Assembly: GCF_023921225.1 (NCBI RefSeq)
Contig: NZ_CP071527.1
Coordinates: 878,001 to 942,000 of the forward strand
Reading direction: 5' to 3'
Origin: Legionella lytica
GTDB taxonomy: Bacteria > Pseudomonadota > Gammaproteobacteria > Legionellales > Legionellaceae
DNA: 64,000 bases
In this document: positions 53,997-62,952 of the stretch, piece by piece
Layout of the letters: every line of letters begins with the position of its first letter
Position numbering within the stretch: the stretch's first letter is position 1
Translations under genes and position numbers: made by a program
The notes under the pieces: model-generated
Database searches by the model: none
What the model was told of the DNA's origin: nothing
Seen by the model: the letters and a program-made list of their open reading frames with translations, nothing else

Positions 53997-56617
53997 ATAC
54001 TTAGGAATGTTCCACCGCAATCCCGATAGTCATTGCCATGACATGTTAAGAGTATAATTTGATGTTTTTTAGATGCACGGTGCAGAATTTGTTTCATTTT
54101 CTCGCGTCTGAGATCATCAGAATTAACTAATGCGTCATCGAGAATTACTGGAACAGAAGCTCCTTTTTCAGCCAGTAAGTCTGCATAGGCTAAGCGTAAC
54201 AAAATGGCAAGCTGCTCCCGAGTACCTATACTTAAGTTTTCAAAGGGTTCTCTAACACCATCCCGCAATATATGCTGAAGTGAAAACTCTTCATCGATTA
54301 CTGGCTCTGAATTAGGGAATAAAATTTTTAAATAGGGTGTCATTGCCTCTGTTAAAGGTTTAACCAGCATTTCTTTGGCGGATTGGATGTTCTCTTTTAT
54401 CAGTTGGCACAATAAGTTTAATGAACCAACGTGCATACCTAGTCGTTTGACTTCTTTGCTAATGTCTTTTAGCTCCTGTTCAGCTTGCTCTTTTTCTTCA
54501 GCCAGTCCTCGATGACCACTCGTTTGCAGCTCAATAGTTAAATCTCTAACTTGCTGCTTTAGGTCAGTAATTCTGTTTTTAGTAGAATTTAAAACGCCCT
54601 GACGTCTCTCGACTTCAGATACAGCACCCTCATGATCGAGGTCTTTTAATGTACTTTCAAAAGATTCCAGTTTGTTCTTTAGCTGTTGCTTTTCTTTAGC
54701 GATAGACTGTTCAGCACTTTTCAGTTCTTCATCTGAATGATCATTTCGTGCTGCGTCCAGTTTATTATTAATTGCAGTCAAAATTTCTTTTGTTGTTGAT
54801 AGTGCTGTTTTTGCATGTTTAAGCGCAGCATCTTTTATTAGAAACTGATCATGTGCTAGTCGTTCATTATCGCTGCAATTAGTAAGTTCGTTAGAAGATA
54901 TTTCTTCCTGTTCTTCGGCTATTTTTATAGAAACATGTGCTGATTCGCCCAATAGTTTTTTTAAACTCGCTTCCTCTAATTGGTTCTCAGTTAATTCTTG
55001 TTCTAATGATTTGATACCGTTAGACGCAAGAACATCAATTTGGGTTTTTAGTGAGGTGATTTCATTTGAAAGGGAATTTTTCTTATCTAGCAGATCCTCT
55101 GCTTCAGTCATTGAAGTAATCTGGTATTTTTCAAAAGCAGCAAAGAGCTGTATCTTTGCTTCTTCTAATTTTGTTTGTACCGCACTTAGTTCTTCTCCAC
55201 CAGGGATAATGAAAATATGACTATTACCAAAAGTTATTGTCGACTTATTGGAAATAAGTAATTCCCCCTTACCAGCAACAGATTGATCATTTATTTTCAC
55301 TGAATCATTTTTAATTGAATATTCAATTCGGGTGGCTATAGTGTCAAACTTCATTTGCAGTGAACTAACTTGTTCAGTAAGCTGTTTGAGATTTTTTAAG
55401 ACGATAGCATCTAGTTGTATTTGTGATAGATTGTTCTGTTTTATTGTAATGTCACTATTCAGTGCTTGTATTTTTTTAAGTTGCTCATCAATGCGTTTGA
55501 TATGACTTTGAACTCCGACCAGTTTTTGATAATCTCTTGCTTTTTTTATAGCTAACTGACTTTGCTCATGTTTTTTTCGAGCTGTAGCCAAAGCTTTTTG
55601 GGCAGTGTCCAAATTTGTTTTGAGCTGATTAGTTTCAGCTTCTAATTCCTTGATCTGTGACAGAAAGGCATCATGGCTTTTGGTTTCTTTATCCAGATTA
55701 TCAATTAGTTTACTTCGTTCACCTAAGGCAGTTTCAGCAGTTTGATGCTTAAGTACAGCGAGTTTCAGATCTTGCTTACATTGTTCATATTCTTTATTAA
55801 CTTCTTCCACATGCTTTAAATGCTTTTGTGCTTGTTCAAGTTGTTCTTTGTCATTTTCTTCAATCTTATCCTCAACTAGAGAGGCCAGTTCCTGTTGATA
55901 GTCAGATAGTTTATCCACTTTTTTCTGGTAGGTATTTAATTCATTTATCAGGTCTTCCAATTTTTGTTCAGCAACAACTTTGGCATCCAGTTTTTCTTTA
56001 TATTTACCCCGTGGCTTTCCACCTTTCTCAGTTTGAAATTCATTCAGTTCATCAGTAAATTTGTTCAAAAGGATTTCACCTTTCCCCTGGCTCAGCATAT
56101 CGGTTAATTCATGACTGAGTACATTTTGGATGGTCTGACTGGCTTTGGTGTTATTTGATATGGAGACTTGGTGCCAGGCGTTACCTTGCTCAACCCATAA
56201 TACCCCATAAATCCCTTGTTGCTCCGATTTGGCTAACCCTCGTTCTACATTATCGAATTTTAATAGTTCAGCTAGCTGAATTTCAGCCTCAGAACCAGTC
56301 CATTGAACACCCTTTTCATTGGTCAATAAGGCTCGTCCATCTTTTTTCTTAGAAAATATCTTTTCAAGGGTATAACTGTTACCAACTAGTTCAAACTCAA
56401 TCTTAATTTCTGGGCTACCCCCTTTGTAACCAGCAAAGTCATCAGCGCCCATGCCGTTAAATCTGTCAAATAATATGGCTCTCAATGCACGTAAAAGGGT
56501 GGATTTTCCTGCCTCATTATCGCCATAAATGACATTTATACCGGAAGAAAGTCCTGTTAGTTCAAAAGGCTTTTCATACTGTTGAAAATTTTCAATTGCA
56601 ATCGATTTTAGCAACAT
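53993..56617 (-). CDS. Rad50/SbcC/YhaN-like ATPase
   Basis: 874 residues of the SMC-like ATPase type. Walker A GDNEAGKST is at residues 32-40, then very long coiled coils (about residues 200-760) interrupted by a small beta-rich insert (about residue 430-470), and finally the signature LSIGTREQLA and Walker B PVILDDALVNSDD. No CxxC zinc hook is present in the coiled coil, unlike Rad50/SbcC, and similar to YhaN. It is the last gene of the defence operon; the nuclease partner ends 3 bp upstream. Together they likely form an ATP-gated end- or hairpin-cleaving nuclease. Confidence 0.88.
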   Translation of the reverse strand: MLLKSIAIENFQQYEKPFELTGLSSGINVIYGDNEAGKSTLLRALRAILFDRFNGMGADDFAGYKGGSPEIKIEFELVGNSYTLEKIFSKKKDGRALLTNEKGVQWTGSEAEIQLAELLKFDNVERGLAKSEQQGIYGVLWVEQGNAWHQVSISNNTKASQTIQNVLSHELTDMLSQGKGEILLNKFTDELNEFQTEKGGKPRGKYKEKLDAKVVAEQKLEDLINELNTYQKKVDKLSDYQQELASLVEDKIEENDKEQLEQAQKHLKHVEEVNKEYEQCKQDLKLAVLKHQTAETALGERSKLIDNLDKETKSHDAFLSQIKELEAETNQLKTNLDTAQKALATARKKHEQSQLAIKKARDYQKLVGVQSHIKRIDEQLKKIQALNSDITIKQNNLSQIQLDAIVLKNLKQLTEQVSSLQMKFDTIATRIEYSIKNDSVKINDQSVAGKGELLISNKSTITFGNSHIFIIPGGEELSAVQTKLEEAKIQLFAAFEKYQITSMTEAEDLLDKKNSLSNEITSLKTQIDVLASNGIKSLEQELTENQLEEASLKKLLGESAHVSIKIAEEQEEISSNELTNCSDNERLAHDQFLIKDAALKHAKTALSTTKEILTAINNKLDAARNDHSDEELKSAEQSIAKEKQQLKNKLESFESTLKDLDHEGAVSEVERRQGVLNSTKNRITDLKQQVRDLTIELQTSGHRGLAEEKEQAEQELKDISKEVKRLGMHVGSLNLLCQLIKENIQSAKEMLVKPLTEAMTPYLKILFPNSEPVIDEEFSLQHILRDGVREPFENLSIGTREQLAILLRLAYADLLAEKGASVPVILDDALVNSDDLRREKMKQILHRASKKHQIILLTCHGNDYRDCGGTFLSI

Positions 56618-56620
56618 AAT

Positions 56621-57748
56621 TTAACCAACCCCTTTATTTGATTGCAGCTCTTGCCAAAGCATTTGGATAGCTCTATCAGCAAAGGGATGCTGTTCATTTG
56701 ATTCATTCTCTTTGATCGCTAAAAGTTTCTCTAAGGTATTACTTAAGAATCCTGCGGATTGAAAAGCCTGTAAATCCTGTTCAGAAGGACTTAGCTTTAG
56801 ATTTGTATCGTCTATTTCCAGCATTGCGAACTTCGCTTTCCAGCTGTCTAGCAACTGTTCTAATTTCTGACGATTCTCCAAAGATAAATTACCATCTAAG
56901 CTCAATGATATTACCTGGTTTTTAGCAGATTGAAACTTTGAAAAATCATCATTTAGAGCTTCGATATCATTTGCCGTAAATATAGCAAATTGAATTTTAT
57001 GCCATTGGTATTTTCCAGTATCTAAGGATTCAACCCTTGGCATGTGGTCATTTTTATTTAGTGTCACCAATAAAGCCTTGCCCGGCTCGTTATCTTGAAA
57101 TCGATCTTGTTCTGGCGTTCCGGCATACCATGCTTTAGTTGAGACCTTCATTTGGCCATGCCAGTCACCTAAAGCGAGATAGTCCAATTCTGCTTTTTCG
57201 GTTCGCTGATAAGATATCATATTATGAATTTCAGCAGATTCAGGTAGGAATCCTTCAATCGAACCATGTGCCAGTCCCACTTTAAAAGCTGATGAAGGGG
57301 CTTGGAATGTATCATACCATTCTGTTAAATCTTTATATTCATGGCGTAATTTTAATGGTGCCGGCAATATTAGAAGTTTATCATTAGCAACTGATATAGG
57401 TTCAGGGTCCAAAGCCAAAATAATATTATCTGTTTTTTCAGGTAAGTTTTTCATTCTTGTCCAAACACTTTGCGCCAATGCCGGATCATGGTTACCTGGC
57501 AATAATATCCATGGTCCTTTGTATTCCTGCATGGCGTTGAGTGTTTTTCGGATGGTGGTATCACTAATTTCGTTGGCATCAAATACATCACCTGCAACCA
57601 AAATGGCGTCAGCTTTATGTTGATTTGCAAGGCTGCCAAGGGTCTTAATGACATCGAATCTTGCTTCGCGAAGGAAGGCGGCAATGTCACCTTTTATATT
57701 GGCGAATTGTTTCCCGATTTGCCAGTCAGCTGTGTGTAGGAATTTCAC
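56621..57748 (-). CDS. Mre11/SbcD/YhaO-like nuclease
   Basis: 375-residue calcineurin-type metallophosphoesterase. Motifs: I TADWQIG (D8, Q10), II GDVFD (D54), III PGNHDP (N86-H87-D88), IV LAHGS, V LGDWHG. The first motif has Gln where Mre11 and SbcD have His (DxH), a variant in one metal ligand. The C-terminal half would form the capping and Rad50-binding parts. Its start overlaps the preceding ATPase gene by 4 bp, which couples it to the restriction operon. Confidence 0.88.
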   Translation of the reverse strand: MKFLHTADWQIGKQFANIKGDIAAFLREARFDVIKTLGSLANQHKADAILVAGDVFDANEISDTTIRKTLNAMQEYKGPWILLPGNHDPALAQSVWTRMKNLPEKTDNIILALDPEPISVANDKLLILPAPLKLRHEYKDLTEWYDTFQAPSSAFKVGLAHGSIEGFLPESAEIHNMISYQRTEKAELDYLALGDWHGQMKVSTKAWYAGTPEQDRFQDNEPGKALLVTLNKNDHMPRVESLDTGKYQWHKIQFAIFTANDIEALNDDFSKFQSAKNQVISLSLDGNLSLENRQKLEQLLDSWKAKFAMLEIDDTNLKLSPSEQDLQAFQSAGFLSNTLEKLLAIKENESNEQHPFADRAIQMLWQELQSNKGVG

Positions 57749-59844
57749 TGGACCTCCTGCAATATCTTATTACATTCATCTACAATATACTCAGGTATTA
57801 GATCAAACTTAATAGGATCTAGCTGACATATAAATTCATTCTCTATGTGATAAGTTTCATTAATAAATTTTTGAATAATCGAATTTTCAATTTTTGTACC
57901 AAAAAGCCTAAACACTTGTAACTTTTCGTATCCGTTTTGGCAACTCTGATAAAGAGTTTTTAAGCTGTTCTCATCTGATATGCAATTCAGCATATTCTGG
58001 TAATCAAAGTTCGTTACTTTTTTTCTAATTTCATCAATACCTTGAGAAAACTTGATAGGGTCCATCTCTGGGTGTCCACTCGATGTCTCTTCTCGTGAAT
58101 CAAAAGCCTTTTCTCTTTTGTGAAAAAGATTTGATAAAACCTGATATGCATCACCATGATCATCCATAATCTCATAGTGGCGCCTTAGATATATAAGTTT
58201 GATGACATTGTCACAATCTGATTTGATAACATTTCCGCATATCTGGGCAAATGTCTTAATATCATTTTCGCAGATTGACTGCTCAAACACTTGGCCTTTT
58301 TTATATCTTAGATAAGAGGCCGAGACCTGATTATGAAACTGTTTTTTCACCGATTTAAGGGTGTCAATTATCGGCTCAATGTCATGCGTTAACATTAGTA
58401 CGGTTTTGCCTTTAAGACATGATTTTGAATCCCTTCGGAATAACATTTCTAATATTGCAAATTTTTTATTTTTGTCAAAGGACGATATGGGATCATCTAA
58501 GATTATTAAATCGGATTTTTTAGCCAAACACTCATACATAAATAACACAATAGCAAAAGCATTTCTCTCGCCAAAGCTTAGATGCTGGTTCCCACCACTA
58601 AGATGTTTACTATGGTCAATATGCATTAGCTTAAGTTGAGAGTTTCCCTCTTTTCCTGATATTTTTACTTTATATCGATAACCAGCATATGACAAAAAAT
58701 TATTAATATCAGTCTGATGCTTTTTAATGAGTTTCTGCATTTCCTTCCGTTGGATATTAATCTTCGCTTGTAACTGACCACCTTTAACTATTAGTTCATC
58801 AATCGAAGTATTGATTGATGTGATAGCCTCTTGGGTTTTAACTGACTTAAGATTAGAAAAAAAATCAAGGCTCAACTTATAGGATGGTAATTTCTCCTCA
58901 ACCTTTTCACCTTCTTTAAAGTGGAATCCTGATAGTGTTCTGAGGTGTTCTAGCTTTTCAATGAAAATATCAATTTGTTCTTTAACATTAACGATAAAGG
59001 CCTCATGTTCTTTTTCAATTCCATCCTTTAATTTTGTGATGGAGATGAGCTTTTCTCTAGCTTCATCTGAAAAATAATCACCAAGCTTATTCACCATATC
59101 GATTATGCCGGTGAGGTTTTTTATCAAATTTTTATCGTATTCTTTACTGACTCTACTAATTTGTTCTTTCTTGCTGGTTGAATCAGTTGAGCAAAAAGGA
59201 CAAACGTTAGCCAAGTTTGAATATTCTGCATGCCCTTTTGTTTGCCAATCTATCCAGTTGACGTTTTTATCACTTTGAATGAATGGAGTATATGATTCCA
59301 GTCCTTGAGGAATGTGTGTAATCTTATTTCCAACCGACAGCCCCTTTGATCCGGTTGAAGACTTTGAAAGTTGGCCTGAACTTGTCAGTTTAAATGCCCC
59401 GCTTAACTCCTTAAGATTATAGATCAATGTTTCTAATTCTGGGTTGTTTGTAAATTGATGCTGTATATTTTTGACGATTTCCTCAATTTCTTGCTCTGTT
59501 TTTTTATATGCATCAGTTCTGATGAAAATGTCGAAACTGTTACTAACAAGTTCTTCGGGCTTAAAAATAAACTGGTTGACGTAATCCTCATTAAAACACA
59601 TTACATTTTTAACATTATCCGCACCGATTACTTTTGGTTGTACATTGCTTGGATTGTCATCCCTATATTTAAAAGGCATCAAGCCTTCTAAAGTACTATT
59701 ATCTCCAGTTGAATAGCATTGTAAGGCTTTGGCAATAGTGCTCTTCCCTGTTCCATTATATGCAAATTTTATATTTATTATGTTTTCAGTAATCGATAAT
59801 TTTGCTGAATCGATGTTATTACAGTTTTGGATTTCAACATTCAT
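57745..59844 (-). CDS. PrrC/RloC-like ATPase with candidate anticodon-nuclease triad
   Basis: 699 residues. N-terminal ABC-type ATPase with Walker A NGTGKST (residues 30-36), CFNEDYVNQFIFKPEEL as seen in PrrC/RloC-like proteins, a C215-P-F-C218 motif in a helical section (possible zinc hook), signature SGGNQHLSFGERNAF and Walker B LIILDDPISSFD. In the C-terminal part R554-x3-E558 (YLRRHYE) and H591 (SSGHPE) reproduce the spacing of the PrrC anticodon-nuclease triad (Arg, Glu +4, His +36), here +4 and +37. PrrC-type proteins sit beside type I R-M genes, as here, and cleave tRNA when phage disable restriction. ATPase certain, nuclease activity inferred. Confidence 0.78.
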   Translation of the reverse strand: MNVEIQNCNNIDSAKLSITENIINIKFAYNGTGKSTIAKALQCYSTGDNSTLEGLMPFKYRDDNPSNVQPKVIGADNVKNVMCFNEDYVNQFIFKPEELVSNSFDIFIRTDAYKKTEQEIEEIVKNIQHQFTNNPELETLIYNLKELSGAFKLTSSGQLSKSSTGSKGLSVGNKITHIPQGLESYTPFIQSDKNVNWIDWQTKGHAEYSNLANVCPFCSTDSTSKKEQISRVSKEYDKNLIKNLTGIIDMVNKLGDYFSDEAREKLISITKLKDGIEKEHEAFIVNVKEQIDIFIEKLEHLRTLSGFHFKEGEKVEEKLPSYKLSLDFFSNLKSVKTQEAITSINTSIDELIVKGGQLQAKINIQRKEMQKLIKKHQTDINNFLSYAGYRYKVKISGKEGNSQLKLMHIDHSKHLSGGNQHLSFGERNAFAIVLFMYECLAKKSDLIILDDPISSFDKNKKFAILEMLFRRDSKSCLKGKTVLMLTHDIEPIIDTLKSVKKQFHNQVSASYLRYKKGQVFEQSICENDIKTFAQICGNVIKSDCDNVIKLIYLRRHYEIMDDHGDAYQVLSNLFHKREKAFDSREETSSGHPEMDPIKFSQGIDEIRKKVTNFDYQNMLNCISDENSLKTLYQSCQNGYEKLQVFRLFGTKIENSIIQKFINETYHIENEFICQLDPIKFDLIPEYIVDECNKILQEVQ

Positions 59845-59863
59845 CTAAGTGTCTCTTTTAAAT

Positions 59864-61351
59864 CTATTTTATCAGTCCGACAAGTACTGCTCTGAAGCTG
59901 TTTAGACCCGCTTCAAGATTTTCGATGATCTCCTCAGCGAGGTCATCTGGCTCAGGCAGGTTATCCAGATCAGTCAAACTTTTGTCCTTTAACCAGAAAA
60001 TATCAAGGCTTGTTTTGTCTCGCGCAATTAATTCTTCATAGCTATATTTGCGCCAGCGTCCATCTGTGTTCTTTTCAGGGTGCCAAGTTTCTTTGCGTTC
60101 ACTTGGATTATTGGGGTTATAACATTCAATGAAATCTGCCAGATCGTCAAATCGCATGGTTTTTTTCTTGAGTGTATGGTGGATATTTGTACGGTAGTCA
60201 TAGAACCAGACATGTTTAGTCCAAACATTTGGGCTAGCGGGTTGGTTGTCAAAAAATAGGACGTTTGCTTTAACCCCATTAGCGTAAAAAATACCTGTTG
60301 GTAAACGCAGGATGGTATGTAGGGTGGTATTTTCAAGCAGCTTTTTTCGGATAGTCTCGCCAGCGCCACCTTCAAATAACACGTTATCTGGTACCACAAC
60401 TGCTGCCTTACCCGTGGTTTTTAGCATGCTGCGTATATGCTGTACAAAATTAAGTTGCTTGTTCGAAGTGGTTGCCCAAAAATCCTGGCGGTTATAGGTT
60501 AGATCATCAGTTTCTTGTTCGCCCTCTTCATTGGTAAAACTCATTGAGCTTTTCTTACCAAAGGGTGGGTTTGCTAGTACATAATCAACGCTGACATCGC
60601 TTGCTGCTATCAATGCATCATTCGGGGAAACCAGACTATCGCCATCAATTTCGCCAATGTTATGTAAAAACATATTCATTAAACACAAACGACGGGTGTT
60701 TGCGACGATTTCATTACCATAGAATGTATGGTGTTTCAGAAACTGCTTTTGCTCTTTGTCGAGTTGATAGTTTTCGGGGTTTGTTAAAAAGTCATAAGCT
60801 GCAAGGAAAAATCCACCAGTACCGCAAGATGGGTCGGCTATTGTTTTACCTGGTTCAGGTCGCACGCACTCCACCATTGTGCGAATCAATGCCCTCGGAG
60901 TGAAATATTGGCCCGCACCAGATTTTGTATCTTCCGCATTCTTTTCCAGTAATCCTTCGTAAATATCACCTTTAACATCTGAACCCATCATGATCCATTG
61001 GGTACTGTTTATCATGTCTATCAGGCGATATAACTTGGCTGGATCTTGAATCTTGTTTTGCGCTTTCGTAAAAATTTGCCCCAGCATGCCTTTTTGTCTG
61101 CCAAGCTCACGTAACAACTCAACATAAAGCACTTCAAGCTCAGCACCTTTCTTGTTGGTGAGTGTTTGCCAGTTATACTTTTCCGGGATACCAACATCAC
61201 GATTGTAGGGTGGTTTGGCATACTCATCCGCCATTTTCAGAAAGATTAGATATGTGAGCTGTTCAAGATAATCGCCGTAGCCTACACCATCATCGCGTAG
61301 AGTGGTACAGAAGCTCCAAACTCTGGAGATGATAGAAGAAGTATTCATCAA
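59864..61351 (-). CDS. hsdM: Type I restriction-modification methyltransferase subunit HsdM
   Basis: 495 residues of the N6-adenine methyltransferase type. SAM-binding motif DPSCGTGGF (about residue 175) and the catalytic NPPFGKK (about residue 259) are visible, after the N-terminal HsdM helical domain. It lies third in the hsdRSM order on the minus strand. With HsdS it methylates the recognition site; with HsdR it forms the restriction complex. Confidence 0.94.
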   Translation of the reverse strand: MMNTSSIISRVWSFCTTLRDDGVGYGDYLEQLTYLIFLKMADEYAKPPYNRDVGIPEKYNWQTLTNKKGAELEVLYVELLRELGRQKGMLGQIFTKAQNKIQDPAKLYRLIDMINSTQWIMMGSDVKGDIYEGLLEKNAEDTKSGAGQYFTPRALIRTMVECVRPEPGKTIADPSCGTGGFFLAAYDFLTNPENYQLDKEQKQFLKHHTFYGNEIVANTRRLCLMNMFLHNIGEIDGDSLVSPNDALIAASDVSVDYVLANPPFGKKSSMSFTNEEGEQETDDLTYNRQDFWATTSNKQLNFVQHIRSMLKTTGKAAVVVPDNVLFEGGAGETIRKKLLENTTLHTILRLPTGIFYANGVKANVLFFDNQPASPNVWTKHVWFYDYRTNIHHTLKKKTMRFDDLADFIECYNPNNPSERKETWHPEKNTDGRWRKYSYEELIARDKTSLDIFWLKDKSLTDLDNLPEPDDLAEEIIENLEAGLNSFRAVLVGLIK

Positions 61352-61401
61352 ATTTGTTCCTTAAATTTAAACTTAAATGTATATATGGGCAATTTTTACT
61401 T

Positions 61402-62952
61402 TCAAGCCTCGCTGCTAACTTTTTTTCGGCTGTGTTTGATTGCTGATTTATTAGCTGGCTTTTTTTTGTGTTCTTTCTCGGCTCTAATCCGTGCTAATAA
61501 TTCGCTGGCTGATTCATCACTTGGGTCTTGGGGTACAAGCCTACCGGAAAAAGCTTTTTTCAGGATCGATTGACGGAGGGTTTCCGCTTTTAATAGTTGT
61601 ATCTCAATTTCCTTAGAAACTTGAGAAATAGATTCAAGTTTTTCATTGATGATAGTATCTATCAAATCCATTTCCGAACTACCACAAACAGGAACAACGA
61701 TGCTTTGAATCCTGTCTTGTCCAATATTGCGCATAGATTCTTGATTTCCAGTACTTCTCTTCATAATTTCATTGCGACCATAGTGTGAGCGTAAGTACTG
61801 AAGTACATATTTTTTATTTATACTGCTGAGGTTAATTCGCAATGTTTTATCGCTTAACATTATGGGTTTTGTGACTTTTCTAGAGATTACACAAGCACCT
61901 ACTAATTCAATGGTATTTGCACGGCTAAGAATAAAATCACCACTTCTTATGAAGTAATCCGGATTTACCCTGGCCGTATCAAGACAGGTTTTACTTTCAG
62001 ATTCATCATACTCACCCCATGTTACTGCACTAACTTTCGCAACCCCAATTTCACCAGCAATTGGTTCGCGCTCATCGCATTTAAAACTTTTACCGGCATC
62101 GATTTTATCAATAAAATTACCTAACCTTAAAAATACCCATCCTTCTGGTAGCTTATACAGATTCTGAACCTCAGATATCAATAATGAAGTTATTTGTTCT
62201 GGCTCTTTTGGTTTAGTCGGTTTACGTTTCGCTTTCCACTCATTCAGTTGTTGCTGATAATGAGTGTTGCGCTCATGTTGGATGCGGGTGAGTAGTTGTT
62301 CTTGGGTTTCCAGTTTCTCGAAATTTTCCTCACGCCACTTGGCGGTAAGTTTGCCTTCAAAGGCATGTTTGAGTAAGGCTTGGCGGTACCCCTTGAGTTG
62401 TTCGCGGGCTTTTTTGAGTGCAATGATGCCGTTATCTAGCTCGGAAAAAAGTTCTTCGATTTTAGCAACAATACGTTTTTGTTCGTTCAGAGGAGGCAAA
62501 TCTAGTAATTGTATTTTAATTTGTTCCTCTTTTACGGCTGGATAACTAACTCCATACTGCTTACCTGAAACCAAATTAATGAATTCACCGGTCAAGACCT
62601 TAAAGAACAAAAATTTTTCGTCAAGACCAAATGATGGTCTTAAAACGCAAAATCCAGTCGAGGCAATTTGGTTGTTTAAACGGGATGGTACAGCGGCTAT
62701 ATTTTTTAAATATGGCCTAACCAGTGAAAAAAGAACATCTCCAGCCTTGATTACTTGCTTGGCTCTAGACGGAGCATCCTTAAGAAGGAAGGTTTTAGTA
62801 AAACCTATAGTATTTTGCTGGTTGTCAATTGCAGAAATATCTACATACTCAATTTGAGTATCTTTATCCCAATCTCCTCCAATTTTTCTAACGTCAGTGA
62901 CAAGATCGGATAGGCTACACGTAATCCATCCGCTTGGAAGTTGATTTTTCAT
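61402..62952 (-). CDS. hsdS: Type I specificity subunit HsdS
   Basis: 516 residues with two target-recognition domains. Each is followed by a long helix: after the first, PPLNEQKRIVAKIEELFSEL; after the second, KAETLRQSILKKAFSGRLVP. Both repeats are complete, so a bipartite site is expected. No inverted repeats or extra partial hsdS copies are seen nearby that would suggest phase variation. Its ATG overlaps the hsdR stop by one base (TAATG). Confidence 0.92.
   Translation of the reverse strand: MKNQLPSGWITCSLSDLVTDVRKIGGDWDKDTQIEYVDISAIDNQQNTIGFTKTFLLKDAPSRAKQVIKAGDVLFSLVRPYLKNIAAVPSRLNNQIASTGFCVLRPSFGLDEKFLFFKVLTGEFINLVSGKQYGVSYPAVKEEQIKIQLLDLPPLNEQKRIVAKIEELFSELDNGIIALKKAREQLKGYRQALLKHAFEGKLTAKWREENFEKLETQEQLLTRIQHERNTHYQQQLNEWKAKRKPTKPKEPEQITSLLISEVQNLYKLPEGWVFLRLGNFIDKIDAGKSFKCDEREPIAGEIGVAKVSAVTWGEYDESESKTCLDTARVNPDYFIRSGDFILSRANTIELVGACVISRKVTKPIMLSDKTLRINLSSINKKYVLQYLRSHYGRNEIMKRSTGNQESMRNIGQDRIQSIVVPVCGSSEMDLIDTIINEKLESISQVSKEIEIQLLKAETLRQSILKKAFSGRLVPQDPSDESASELLARIRAEKEHKKKPANKSAIKHSRKKVSSEA

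Noticed and set aside
61402..62952. Phase-variable hsdS locus
   Set aside because: No recombinase gene, inverted repeats or extra hsdS fragments were seen around it within the window.
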